Below, piece after piece: positions 1 to 6,898 of a stretch of 28,769 nt of DNA; within the stretch, counting starts at the first letter, position 1, and every line of letters begins with the position of its first letter. The translations under genes were made by a program, and so were the position numbers. This DNA comes from Glacieibacterium sp964246975. GTDB lineage: Bacteria > Pseudomonadota > Alphaproteobacteria > Sphingomonadales > Sphingomonadaceae. The DNA is taken from contig CAXTSL010000031.1 in the NCBI GenBank assembly GCA_964246975.1, positions 1-28,769 of the forward strand, written 5' to 3'. The notes below the pieces were generated by a model, which was not told the origin of the DNA, searched no databases, and was given only the letters and a program-made list of their open reading frames with translations.

Positions 1-194
1 TGCTCCAGGCCTACCGCTGGCTCGCCGACAGCCGCGACGAGATGACCGGCGAGCGGTTGGACGCCCTCGAGGACCCGTTCCGCCTGTATCGCTGCCACAC
101 TATCATGAACTGCGCCAACGTGTGTCCCAAGGGGCTCAACCCGGCGAAGGCGATTGCCGAGATCAAGAAGCTGATGGTTGAACGGGCCGTTTGA
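1..194 (+). CDS. sdhB: Succinate dehydrogenase iron-sulfur subunit, C-terminal end (partial)
   Basis: Only the last 63 complete codons are present, read from base 3 to the TGA at 192-194. They hold the C-terminal ferredoxin-like part of SdhB. The segment YRCHTIMNCANVCPKGLNP carries the final cysteines that ligate the [3Fe-4S]/[4Fe-4S] clusters, followed by the typical basic tail ending IKKLMVERAV. SdhB passes electrons from the flavoprotein SdhA to the membrane anchor and quinone in complex II, on the cytoplasmic face of the inner membrane. The 5' part lies outside the window. The stop codon overlaps by one base the likely ATG of the downstream restriction endonuclease gene, so that gene sits directly behind the sdh operon. 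Confidence 0.95.
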   Translation, partial: LQAYRWLADSRDEMTGERLDALEDPFRLYRCHTIMNCANVCPKGLNPAKAIAEIKKLMVERAV

Positions 195-847
195 TGCCCA
201 CTATCGACCTCGTTCCTGAGGATTTGCGATCAGTCTATCATGTGCGCGAGTGGCGCAATGCAACGGGTGTTTTGGCGACTGCTTGCCCGCAGGAATGGAC
301 AGAAATTATTTCGGTACTTCGGGATTTCAGATTGCTTCGCTCCGAAGTGCAGGCGGCAGGCAAGAATCGTTCGCCAATATCTAGACAGCTCGATGGTCGC
401 TTCTATGCCTTGGGCTGGGAAGAGAAAAAGTTCGCAACGGCGATCATGGTTGACGGCAACACTTTTGAGAGTCCGACGCATAAGGTTGATTGCTTCAAGG
501 GTCGTGTCGCACTGGAACTTGAGTGGAACAACAAGGATCCGTTTTTTGATCGGGACCTGAACAATTTCCGATTATTATTCGATCTTCGCGCGATCGATGT
601 CGGTGTTGTAATCACGCGTGCTACTGAATTGCAACGGATTTTCGCTGCTCTGGGCAAGGGCGCAAGCTATGGTGCCTCCACAACACATCATTCGAAACTC
701 TGGCCGCGCTTGGAGGGCGGCGGTGGCGGCGGTTGCCCCATCTTGACCTTTGCGATTACGCCCGCCCTCTACGTTGATGACGGCCCGCCCACTCCGGCCA
801 CAATCGATCAACTTAGGCCCATCGCGGACGACAACTACGACTCGTAG
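194..847 (+). CDS. BglII/BstYI-family type II restriction endonuclease
   Basis: This 217-aa protein reads as a BglII/BstYI-type endonuclease. The core is residues 99-127: D99, then E108-L-E110, then WNNKDPFFDRDLNNFRLL. D99, E108 and E110 have the spacing I recall for the BglII active-site residues D84/E93/Q95, with Glu in place of Gln. A conserved C-terminal block THHSKLWPRLEGG (about 164-176) precedes a six-glycine run. The family cleaves short palindromes of the GATC-centred type; the exact site cannot be read from sequence. ATG 194 overlaps the sdhB stop by one base; a TTG at 191 is the alternative start. Base composition is much poorer in GC than its neighbours (541-600 has 25 G/C of 60), suggesting transfer. 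Its likely partner methyltransferase converges on it with a 2-bp gap. Confidence 0.85.
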   Translation: MPTIDLVPEDLRSVYHVREWRNATGVLATACPQEWTEIISVLRDFRLLRSEVQAAGKNRSPISRQLDGRFYALGWEEKKFATAIMVDGNTFESPTHKVDCFKGRVALELEWNNKDPFFDRDLNNFRLLFDLRAIDVGVVITRATELQRIFAALGKGASYGASTTHHSKLWPRLEGGGGGGCPILTFAITPALYVDDGPPTPATIDQLRPIADDNYDS

Positions 848-849
848 TG

Positions 850-1512
850 TTATTCTGCGGCAATAGAGAGTGGGGCTCCCGAGTTGAAGTCATATGTCGG
901 CCAGTCGGGCAAATAAGTGTTGTCCGCTTGATTTCCCCAAACTGTCCATCCCTGCCGTTCACCGCGCGAAAACAATTCTAGGTACGGACCTGAACTACAT
1001 GACTCAATTACGTCATATTGTTCGTCCGGCTTACGACTATGTTCTCGTTTGCGGCTTTCGATATAGTTTACCTGTCGTCGTCCAGGTGCAAGCGTGCGCA
1101 CATTCTTACCGCGTACGCCAAAAAGGAGAATTTCGGTCACGTTACGGAAATAAAACCCAACGCCGCGCCCGTCTGATCCGCCATCTTTGCGGATCTTCCG
1201 CCAGATAATATTTGACTTATATTGAAAACCCCACGCTGTTAAAACACGAAGACCATCTGGTAATAGCGCATTGGGAACCCAAAGATAGAGATGCGCGGTC
1301 GCCGCTGAGAGGTCAGCAACCGGCAAGTCGCAAATGTCATCGAGTGTCATCGTGGAATAGCGCGAAAGCCTTCGATGTTCTGGCGCAATCTTGCCAGTTC
1401 GATTCTGGAATTGCCAAGGCGGGTCTGCAAGAATGGTTCCGAAGCGCCGACCGAGCATCGTTCGGCGCAGTTCCTCGGCGGTTGAATCGTTGATCGGCTC
1501 ACAAATTTCCAT
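850..1512 (-). CDS. MT-A70 family adenine-N6 DNA methyltransferase
   Basis: This 220-aa protein carries the MT-A70 signature: the catalytic DPPW tetrad in RFGTILADPPWQF (about residues 24-36), then AHLYLWVPNALLPDGLRVL and a WGFQYKSNIIWRK segment. MT-A70 enzymes transfer a methyl group from S-adenosylmethionine to adenine N6. Its convergent position against a BglII-type nuclease implies that it protects that enzyme's sites. ATG 1512 lies about 30 codons before DPPW, which suits this family; ATG 1563 in the same frame is an alternative. The frame stays open upstream to about 1863, but that part lies in repeat DNA and is not credible coding sequence. The low-GC composition is shared with the nuclease gene. 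Its promoter must lie between the start and repeat copy A. Confidence 0.85.
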   Translation of the reverse strand: MEICEPINDSTAEELRRTMLGRRFGTILADPPWQFQNRTGKIAPEHRRLSRYSTMTLDDICDLPVADLSAATAHLYLWVPNALLPDGLRVLTAWGFQYKSNIIWRKIRKDGGSDGRGVGFYFRNVTEILLFGVRGKNVRTLAPGRRQVNYIESRKREHSRKPDEQYDVIESCSSGPYLELFSRGERQGWTVWGNQADNTYLPDWPTYDFNSGAPLSIAAE

Positions 1513-1644
1513 TGCTCTGGGTATGACGCGCTGCCCGGACACGTCAACAACCGACGATGCCATTTCCGCAGGACCAGACGCGGCTGGTAAATTTGAGAGC
1601 GGTCGATGCGACGCGCTAAAAAGTCGCAAGCTGTTCGAAAATAC

Positions 1645-1670
1645 TTGACATACTGAACCATATCGGTTAG
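1645..1670 (+). promoter_or_regulatory. Promoter/operator-like head of repeat copy A
   Basis: TTGACA at 1645-1650 matches a sigma-70 -35 box. It is followed by the inverted motif AACC-ATATC-GGTT (1656-1668) ending in GGTTAG. The matching place in repeat copy B has TTGACT and ACC-AGATA-GGT. A -35 box running into a short ACC-N5-GGT palindrome is the kind of layout seen for TetR-type operators. No good -10 box is visible 17 bp downstream, so promoter activity is unproven. Confidence 0.4.
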
Positions 1671-1803
1671 TCACCCCCCACATGACCGGCGGCGGCTGTC
1701 CAGAACGCCGTCGGTCTGCCGGAGGTCCGGCTGCTACCCGGGCCCCGACGTGACGTGTGCATCGGCAGGACGAGTACGGAATTCGGCACGACCGGCGTGA
1801 CTT

Positions 1804-1881
1804 GCGCAACCTTCGCGCAGCCTCGCGCCACAACCGCGCAAACGACGCGCAAACCCAGCGCAACAGCGCAGCACTTCGCGC
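1804..1881 (+). repeat. Phased GCGC-core array inside repeat copy A
   Basis: GCGC occurs at 1804, 1815, 1825, 1836, 1847, 1858, 1866 and 1878, giving steps of 11, 10, 11, 11, 11, 8 and 12 bp. Most cores are followed by A or AA. In copy B the steps are 12, 7, 11, 11, 11, 8 and 12, so the spacing is largely preserved. Steps near one helical turn would place the cores on one DNA face, but GCGC is common in GC-rich DNA and no function is known. Confidence 0.5.
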
Positions 1882-2060
1882 GCGGGCTTAAGACACCCGC
1901 AGACACGGTCCTGCCGACGCCCTGCCGATGCCGCGTTGCACCCGCCCGACCTTCTCCCAAGCCGTAGCAGCCGAGGGGAGGGAGGGAGCAGAGCCGACCG
2001 ACCGCCCCCCCGCTGGCCATGCCGCCGCCGGGGGTTTCGGCGCGTGCGCGATCCATCCCC

Positions 2061-2132
2061 GTCATGCTGGCGCACGCCAGCATCCAGCCAGCCGCACGCG
2101 GGACGATGGATGCTGGCGTGCGCCAGCATGAC
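2061..2132. repeat. Nested palindrome ending repeat copy A
   Basis: Two 26-bp arms (2061-2086 and 2107-2132) are perfect reverse complements around a 20-bp loop. Each arm is itself palindromic, with ATGCTGGCG and CGCCAGCAT around a CA or TG centre. The DNA could therefore form one long hairpin or two short ones. The same arms recur in copy B with a different loop sequence. The structure is typical of REP-like intergenic elements and could also act as a transcription terminator. Confidence 0.8.
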
Positions 2133-2167
2133 GAACAGATTCAAGGAGGTCCGCCCCTTCTTCCTCC

Positions 2168-2302
2168 TCCCTGCCCGGGGAGCGCTTGCGAACCGAGAGC
2201 GGGGAGGGTCGTGGGGTGCTTCGCGACGAGACGCGGACTTCGCGGTGACACTCCCGACCCCGACCCTCCCCTCTCTCGGCTGCGCGGGGAGGGGAGGGGG
2301 CA
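2168..2302. repeat. GC-rich inverted-repeat block before the thioesterase gene
   Basis: The segment around 2180-2218 (GAGAGCGGGGAGGGTCG core) is matched imperfectly in reverse complement around 2258-2300 (CGACCCTCCCCTCTCTC core). The pair could fold into a large imperfect hairpin. No open frame here looks like a gene. Together with repeat copy A it fills the roughly 840-bp gap between the methyltransferase and the thioesterase gene. Confidence 0.55.
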
Positions 2303-2353
2303 GAAAGAGCTTCCCGGTTGTGCGGCGCAGCGACGCGCGCTAACCCGCAGCCC

Positions 2354-2815
2354 ATGCCCCGACACCTTATCACCGATGGCCCCAACGCGGGCTGGTATAG
2401 CTGGCACCGCGATGCCGATGGGCGCTTCCAGTCGATGCTCGGGCATCTGCTGTTCCGCGCCGATGCCGACGGGCGCGTCCGCTGCCGGATGGATACCGAG
2501 CGCAAGCATTCGAACGGCATGGGCTATCTCCACGGCGGCTTCATCATGTCGTTCGTCGACATGGCGATGTTCACGATCATCTATGCCCAGCTCGAAACCT
2601 CGTCCGCCGTGACGCTGTCGTGCGCCACCGACTTCCTGACCGCCGGGGTCGTCGGCGAGCCGATCGAGGCGTCGGGCGAGATCCTCAAGGAAACCGGCAA
2701 GATGCTGTTCGTGCGCGGCCTCGTCACGCAAGGGGGGCAGAACGTCGCGTCGTTCACCGGCACGATGCGCAAGGTGCCCCGGACCCCCAGGCCTGTCGCA
2801 GACGCGGCGGCGTGA
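2354..2815 (+). CDS. PaaI-type hotdog-fold thioesterase
   Basis: This 153-aa protein has the single hotdog-domain layout of the PaaI/YbgC-type acyl-CoA thioesterases. The key segment HSNGMGYLHGGFIMSFVDMAM contains the HGG motif at the start of the long central helix, near residues 60-62. A strand follows with LSCATDFLTAG and a C-terminal GTMRKVPR. Such enzymes hydrolyse acyl- or aryl-CoA thioesters in the cytoplasm; the substrate is not predictable here. I chose ATG 2354 because the upstream part of the frame (from 2318) lies in the repeat-rich spacer and adds nothing conserved. Its TGA overlaps the GTG of zapE in the GTGA arrangement (2812-2815), implying co-translation. Confidence 0.85.
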   Translation: MPRHLITDGPNAGWYSWHRDADGRFQSMLGHLLFRADADGRVRCRMDTERKHSNGMGYLHGGFIMSFVDMAMFTIIYAQLETSSAVTLSCATDFLTAGVVGEPIEASGEILKETGKMLFVRGLVTQGGQNVASFTGTMRKVPRTPRPVADAAA

Positions 2816-3969
2816 AGGCGTACGACCGGCTGGTCGCGGCGGGCGAACTGCGGCTCGACCCCGATCAGGCGGCGGCGGCGGCGCGGCTCGACGCGCTGGC
2901 AGGAAGCCTCGCGGCCCCCGCGCCGGGACTGCTCGGGCGGCTGTTCGGCAAGGCGGCATCGACCCCGCGCGGTATCTACCTGTGGGGCGGCGTCGGGCGC
3001 GGCAAGTCGATGCTGATGGACCTGTTCTTTGCGTCGGCGACCGTCGCGCCGAAGCGCCGCGTCCATTTCCACGCCTTCATGCAGGAGGTGCACGCGGCGA
3101 TCCACGCGCACCGCGAGGGCCACCACGACGACCCCATCCCGCCCGTCGCGGCGCAGGTCGCCGCGTCGGCGAAGCTGCTGTGCTTCGACGAGATGCAGGT
3201 CCGCGATGTCGCCGACGCGGCGATCCTGTCGCGGCTGTTCACCGCGCTGCTCGATGCGGGCACCACGGTGGTGACGACGAGCAACCGGCCGCCGGCCGAC
3301 CTTTACAAGGACGGGCTCAACCGTCAGCTGTTCCTGCCCTTCATCGCGCTGCTGGAGGCGCGCCTCGATGTCGTCGGGCTGAACGGCCCGGTCGACTATC
3401 GGCTGGCGCGGCTCGGCGGCGGGCCGACCTATTTCGTGCCGAACGGCCCCGCCGCGACCGCCGCGCTCGCGGATGCGTTCTTCCGCCTGACCGACTATCC
3501 GGTCGAGGACCGCGCGCATGTGCCGTCGGAGACGATCGATGTCGGAGGCGGGCGGACCCTGTTCGTGCCCAAGTCGCTCAAGGGCGTCGCGGTGTTCTCG
3601 TTCAGCCGCCTGTGCCGTGCGGCGCTGGGGGCGGCGGATTATCTGGCGATCGCGCGGCGCTACCACACGGTGATCCTCGTCGGCGTGCCGCGCCTCAGCC
3701 CCGAACTCAGGAACGAGGCGGCGCGCTTCGTGACGCTGATCGACGCGCTCTACGAGGCGAGCGTCAAGCTGCTGATCGCCGCCGATGCGCCGCCCGACGA
3801 CCTCTACCCGGCGGGCGACGGCAGCTTCGAGTTCGAGCGCACCGCGTCGCGCCTGGCCGAGATGCAATCGGCGGCGTATCTGGCGCGCGGGCATGGGGTG
3901 CTTGCCGGGAGGGTGCGCGCTCAAGGCACGCTTGCGCCGCGCGTCGACATCGGCAACAGCACCGCCTGA
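2812..3969 (+). CDS. zapE: Cell division protein ZapE (AFG1-like ATPase)
   Basis: This 385-aa AAA-type ATPase has Walker A GGVGRGKS at residues 59-66, followed by MLMDLFF, and a Walker B segment LLCFDEMQVRDVAD. TSNRPPADLYKDGLNRQLF is also characteristic of the ZapE/AFG1 family. In E. coli, ZapE associates with FtsZ at the constricting division ring; mitochondrial relatives (AFG1/LACE1) take part in respiratory-chain protein quality control. Length fits the family. The GTG start at 2812 overlaps the thioesterase stop; no ATG exists at a suitable position. Linkage to sdhB is familiar from alphaproteobacteria as I recall them, so the intervening restriction-modification island may be an insertion. 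Confidence 0.93.
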   Translation: MKAYDRLVAAGELRLDPDQAAAAARLDALAGSLAAPAPGLLGRLFGKAASTPRGIYLWGGVGRGKSMLMDLFFASATVAPKRRVHFHAFMQEVHAAIHAHREGHHDDPIPPVAAQVAASAKLLCFDEMQVRDVADAAILSRLFTALLDAGTTVVTTSNRPPADLYKDGLNRQLFLPFIALLEARLDVVGLNGPVDYRLARLGGGPTYFVPNGPAATAALADAFFRLTDYPVEDRAHVPSETIDVGGGRTLFVPKSLKGVAVFSFSRLCRAALGAADYLAIARRYHTVILVGVPRLSPELRNEAARFVTLIDALYEASVKLLIAADAPPDDLYPAGDGSFEFERTASRLAEMQSAAYLARGHGVLAGRVRAQGTLAPRVDIGNSTA

Positions 3970-4013
3970 ATTGCGCGGCCCGCGAAAGCCGGTCCGGCCC
4001 CCGGAGACCCGCG

Positions 4014-5036
4014 TTGCGTCGCATCCTGTTCATCGCCATCGCGAGCCTCATCGCGCTCGGCATCGCGGCGTATGCGGTCTATTATTTCACCACCGCGCGG
4101 TACATCCAGACCACCGACAATGCCTATGTCGAGGCCGATATCACCGTCGTCGCGCCCAAGGTCGCGGGCTATGTCGCGCGGCTCGACGTCACCGACAATC
4201 AGCCGGTCAGGGCGGGCGACGCGCTGCTGACCATCGACGACCGCGACTATCGCGCCGCCCTGGCGCGCGCGTCCGCCGAGGTCGCAAGGCAGCGCGATGC
4301 GATCCTCACCGCGCGCGCCACCGCGACCGCGGGCGGCTCGCAGGTCGGCGTCGGCGAGGCGTCGCTCAGCGCCGCGCGCGCCGAGCTGGTCCGCGCGCAG
4401 GCCGATGTCGCGCGCTTCACGACGCTGCGCCGACAGGGCTGGGTGTCGAAGGCGGCGCTCGACGTGCGCGTCGCCGATGCCGCATCGCGCGCCGCCGCCG
4501 TGCGCCAAGCGCGCGCGACGATCGCCGCGAGCACCGCGTCGGCGCGCGCCATGACGGCGGGGACGGGCGGCGCGGAGGCCAGCCTCAAGGGCGCGCTCGC
4601 GGCGGAAGAGGCGGCGCGGCTCGATCTCTTGCAAACCGTGCTGCGCGCGCCGGTCGACGGGATTGTCGGCAACCGCACCGTCCGCGCCGGACAATATCTG
4701 CGCCCCGGTCAGCAGGCGCTGGCGATCGTGCCGCTCGGCGCGGTCTATGTCGTCGCCAATTTCAAGGAGACGCAGATCGGCGCGATGCGTCCCGGCATGG
4801 CGGTGCGGCTGCACGCCGACGCCTACAAGGGTCAGGAGATTGCAGGGCGCATCGTCAGCCTGTCGCCCGCCGCCGGCTCCCGCTTCTCGGTGCTGCCGCC
4901 GGAGAACGCGACGGGCAATTTCACCAAGATCGTTCAACGCCTGCCCGTCAAGGTGGCGCTCGGCGCACTGCCGAAAGGGGTGCGGCTGGTGCCGGGGATG
5001 TCGGTCGAGGCGAGCGTCGACGTGCGGGGGGAGTGA
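4014..5036 (+). CDS. HlyD/EmrA-type membrane fusion protein of an efflux system
   Basis: This is a 340-aa periplasmic adaptor. One N-terminal transmembrane helix (about residues 4-24, ending AAYAVYYFT) is followed by TTDNAYVEADITVVAPKVAGYV, the classic EmrA/HlyD biotinyl-lipoyl start. Next come an alanine- and arginine-rich coiled-coil hairpin (about 75-200), the returning lipoyl half (LRAPVDGIVGNRTVRAGQYL) and a beta-barrel (VVANFKETQIGAMRPGMAV). It should bridge the DHA2 transporter encoded next door to an outer-membrane channel. I chose TTG 4014 because GGAG at 4003-4006 sits 7 bp upstream and the membrane helix follows at once. No outer-membrane channel gene is present in the window. Confidence 0.9.
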   Translation: MRRILFIAIASLIALGIAAYAVYYFTTARYIQTTDNAYVEADITVVAPKVAGYVARLDVTDNQPVRAGDALLTIDDRDYRAALARASAEVARQRDAILTARATATAGGSQVGVGEASLSAARAELVRAQADVARFTTLRRQGWVSKAALDVRVADAASRAAAVRQARATIAASTASARAMTAGTGGAEASLKGALAAEEAARLDLLQTVLRAPVDGIVGNRTVRAGQYLRPGQQALAIVPLGAVYVVANFKETQIGAMRPGMAVRLHADAYKGQEIAGRIVSLSPAAGSRFSVLPPENATGNFTKIVQRLPVKVALGALPKGVRLVPGMSVEASVDVRGE

Positions 5037-5039
5037 TGG

Positions 5040-5205
5040 ACCGCGACCGCCCCCTCCGTCGGCTTCGCCGCCACCTCCCCCTGAAGAGGGGGAGGAACCG
5101 CCGGCTCTGCTCCTCCCCCTCTTCGGGGGGAGGTGGCGCGCAGCGCCGGCTCTGCTCCTCCCCTTCTTCGGGGGGAGGTGGCGCGCAGCGCCGGAGGGGG
5201 GCGCG
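5040..5205. repeat. Tandem 45-bp hairpin repeats between the efflux genes
   Basis: Two copies of a 45-bp unit lie head to tail at 5101-5145 and 5146-5190 and differ at one base. Each contains a C-run/G-run stem (CCTCCCC ... GGGGGAGG around a CTCTTC-type loop) followed by GGCGCGCAGCGCC, itself palindromic. A partly matching unit lies inverted just upstream (5049-5096). They occupy the spacer between the adaptor and transporter genes. They may modulate mRNA stability or readthrough, or be inert repeats. Confidence 0.8.
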
Positions 5206-5224
5206 CGCGCTCCGCCGCTAGCCG

Positions 5225-6817
5225 ATGGCCACCGCCGCCCCCGCCACGCCCGTACCCGCGCCTCCCGAACCCGCCGCCGGTTTCCCGCCCTGGCCGCAGT
5301 TCATCGGCTTCCTGCTGATGGCGTCGGGCATGTTCATGGCGATCCTCGACATCCAGATCGTCAGCGCGTCGCTCGGCCAGATCCAGGCGGGCCTCGCAGC
5401 CTCCGCCGACGAGATCAGCTGGGTGCAGACGAGCTACCTCGTCGCCGAGGTGGTGATGATCCCGCTGTCGGGGTTCCTCGCGCGCGCGCTGTCGACGCGC
5501 TGGCTGTTCACGCTGTCGGCGGGCGGCTTCACCCTCGCCAGCCTGCTCTGCTCGACCGCGACGAGCATCGACGAGATGATCGTCTATCGCGCGCTGCAGG
5601 GGTTCCTCGGCGGCGCGATGATCCCGACAGTCTATGCCGCGTCGTTCGCGATGTTCGGGCGCAAGCGCCAGACCGGGGTGACGGTGGCGGTCAGCCTGAT
5701 CGTCACCCTCGCGCCGACCGTCGGCCCGGCGCTCGGCGGCTGGATGTCGGAGACGTTCAGCTGGCACTGGCTGTTCCTGATCAACCTCGTGCCGGGCATC
5801 CTCATCACCTTCGGCGTCTGGGCCCTCGTCGACTTCGATAAGCCCGACCTCAAGCTGCTGCGCCAGGTCGACTTCGCCGGACTGATCGGCATGGCGCTGT
5901 TCCTCGGCGGGCTCGACTTCGTCCTCGAGGAGGGCGCGCGCAACGACTGGCTCGCCGATCCGACGGTGTTCCGCGTCGCGCTCGCGGCGCTGGCGGGCGT
6001 CGGGGTGTTCGTCTGGCGCCAGCGCACCGCCGCCGTGCCGATCGTCGACCTGCGCGCCTTCGGCAACCTCAACTTCATGGCGGGTACGCTGATGGGCGGC
6101 ACCTTCGGCATCGGCCTCTACGGCCTCGTCTATCTTTACCCGCTGTACCTCGCGCGCGTCGCGCAGCTGTCGAGCGGCCAGATCGGCGGCATCGTCTTCG
6201 TCACCGGGCTGTTCATGGGCGGCTCCGCGCCGATCGTCGGGACGATCGCGCGTCGTGCCGACCCGCGCGCCGTGCTGACCATCGGCTTCCTGCTCCTCGC
6301 GTTGAGCTGCGCGATGACGCGCGGCATCACCGTCGAGTGGCGCTTCTGGGAATTGTTCTGGCCGCAGGCGGTGCGCGGCCTCGCGCTGATCTGCTGCATC
6401 GTGTCGATCAGCGTCACGTCGTTCGCGACGCTGCCGCCCGAGCGGTTGAAGGACGCCAGCGGGCTGTTCACGCTGATGCGCAACCTCGGCGGCGCGGTCG
6501 GGCTCGCGCTCATTAACACCATCGTGCTGTGGCGCTATCCGCTGCACTGGGGACGGCTTGGTGAGCACGTCAATCCGGGACTGGCGCAGGTGCAGGAGCG
6601 GCTCGACGCGATAACCGCGCTGGCGACGACGCGCGGCCTCGCCGACCCCGACGCGGTGGCGATCCGCCAGCTGGCGCGCGAGGTCCAGGGCCAGGCGCTG
6701 GTGATGAGCTATGCCGACTGCTTCACCCTGCTGACGATGTTGTTCCTGCTCGCGGCGTGCGTGCCCTTCCTGCTCAAGCGCCCGCCGACCTTCGAGACGC
6801 TGCCGCCCGCCGAATGA
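5225..6817 (+). CDS. DHA2-family MFS drug efflux transporter (EmrB/QacA type)
   Basis: This 530-aa protein is strongly hydrophobic along its whole length, consistent with the 14 transmembrane segments of the DHA2 family. The N-terminal segment MAILDIQIVSASLGQIQAGL followed by ISWVQTSYLVAEVVMIPLSG is the conserved helix 1-2 region of EmrB-like proteins, and LGGAMIPTVYA marks the next conserved loop. These proton-driven antiporters export lipophilic compounds through a tripartite channel with an HlyD-type adaptor, here the preceding gene. ATG 5225 follows the hairpin repeats and lacks an obvious Shine-Dalgarno sequence, so expression may depend on the upstream gene or the repeats. Substrate cannot be inferred. 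Confidence 0.92.
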   Translation: MATAAPATPVPAPPEPAAGFPPWPQFIGFLLMASGMFMAILDIQIVSASLGQIQAGLAASADEISWVQTSYLVAEVVMIPLSGFLARALSTRWLFTLSAGGFTLASLLCSTATSIDEMIVYRALQGFLGGAMIPTVYAASFAMFGRKRQTGVTVAVSLIVTLAPTVGPALGGWMSETFSWHWLFLINLVPGILITFGVWALVDFDKPDLKLLRQVDFAGLIGMALFLGGLDFVLEEGARNDWLADPTVFRVALAALAGVGVFVWRQRTAAVPIVDLRAFGNLNFMAGTLMGGTFGIGLYGLVYLYPLYLARVAQLSSGQIGGIVFVTGLFMGGSAPIVGTIARRADPRAVLTIGFLLLALSCAMTRGITVEWRFWELFWPQAVRGLALICCIVSISVTSFATLPPERLKDASGLFTLMRNLGGAVGLALINTIVLWRYPLHWGRLGEHVNPGLAQVQERLDAITALATTRGLADPDAVAIRQLAREVQGQALVMSYADCFTLLTMLFLLAACVPFLLKRPPTFETLPPAE

Positions 6818-6898
6818 CCAATTGGCGCGGGCGGTGCTCTTTTAAATCGCGATGGCGCTGCTAGGCTCGCGCAAGTCCATGTTTCGGGGGAGATTGTC

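Larger units (their letters stand above)
1645..2132 (+). repeat. Dispersed direct repeat, copy A (about 490 bp)
   Basis: This stretch is repeated in the same orientation at 22831-23315. Over the ungapped segment 1681-1801 versus 22866-22986 I count 111 identical bases of 121, and most of the differences are transitions. The order of parts is the same in both copies: TTGAC/GGTTAGT head, 23-codon ORF starting at ATG 1682, array of GCGC cores (1804-1881), a GC-rich middle, and a nested palindrome at 2061-2132. Neither copy encodes a recognisable intact protein. The copy lies upstream of the methyltransferase gene, at the edge of the low-GC restriction-modification island. Confidence 0.85.

Noticed and set aside
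1682..1753. 23-codon ORF conserved in both repeat copies as a real peptide gene
   Set aside because: No ribosome binding site is visible, and three of the changed codons between copies alter the residue non-conservatively; it is described within the repeat instead.
1513..1863. N-terminal extension of the methyltransferase frame by 117 codons
   Set aside because: It lies in repeat DNA also present at 22866 onward, has arginine/serine-rich shadow composition, and ordinary MT-A70 proteins start near residue 118 of this frame.
1800..2140. CRISPR array
   Set aside because: The GCGC cores are only 4-5 bp long with 4-8 bp linkers, and there are no repeat-spacer units or cas genes nearby.
2581..3924. 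447-codon minus-strand frame opposite the thioesterase and zapE
   Set aside because: Low-complexity Arg-rich shadow; zapE on the plus strand has intact Walker motifs.
4934..6568. 544-codon open frame on the minus strand opposite the DHA2 transporter
   Set aside because: Its Arg/Glu/Asp/His-rich composition is the usual antisense shadow of a high-GC gene, whereas the plus strand encodes a clear 14-helix transporter.
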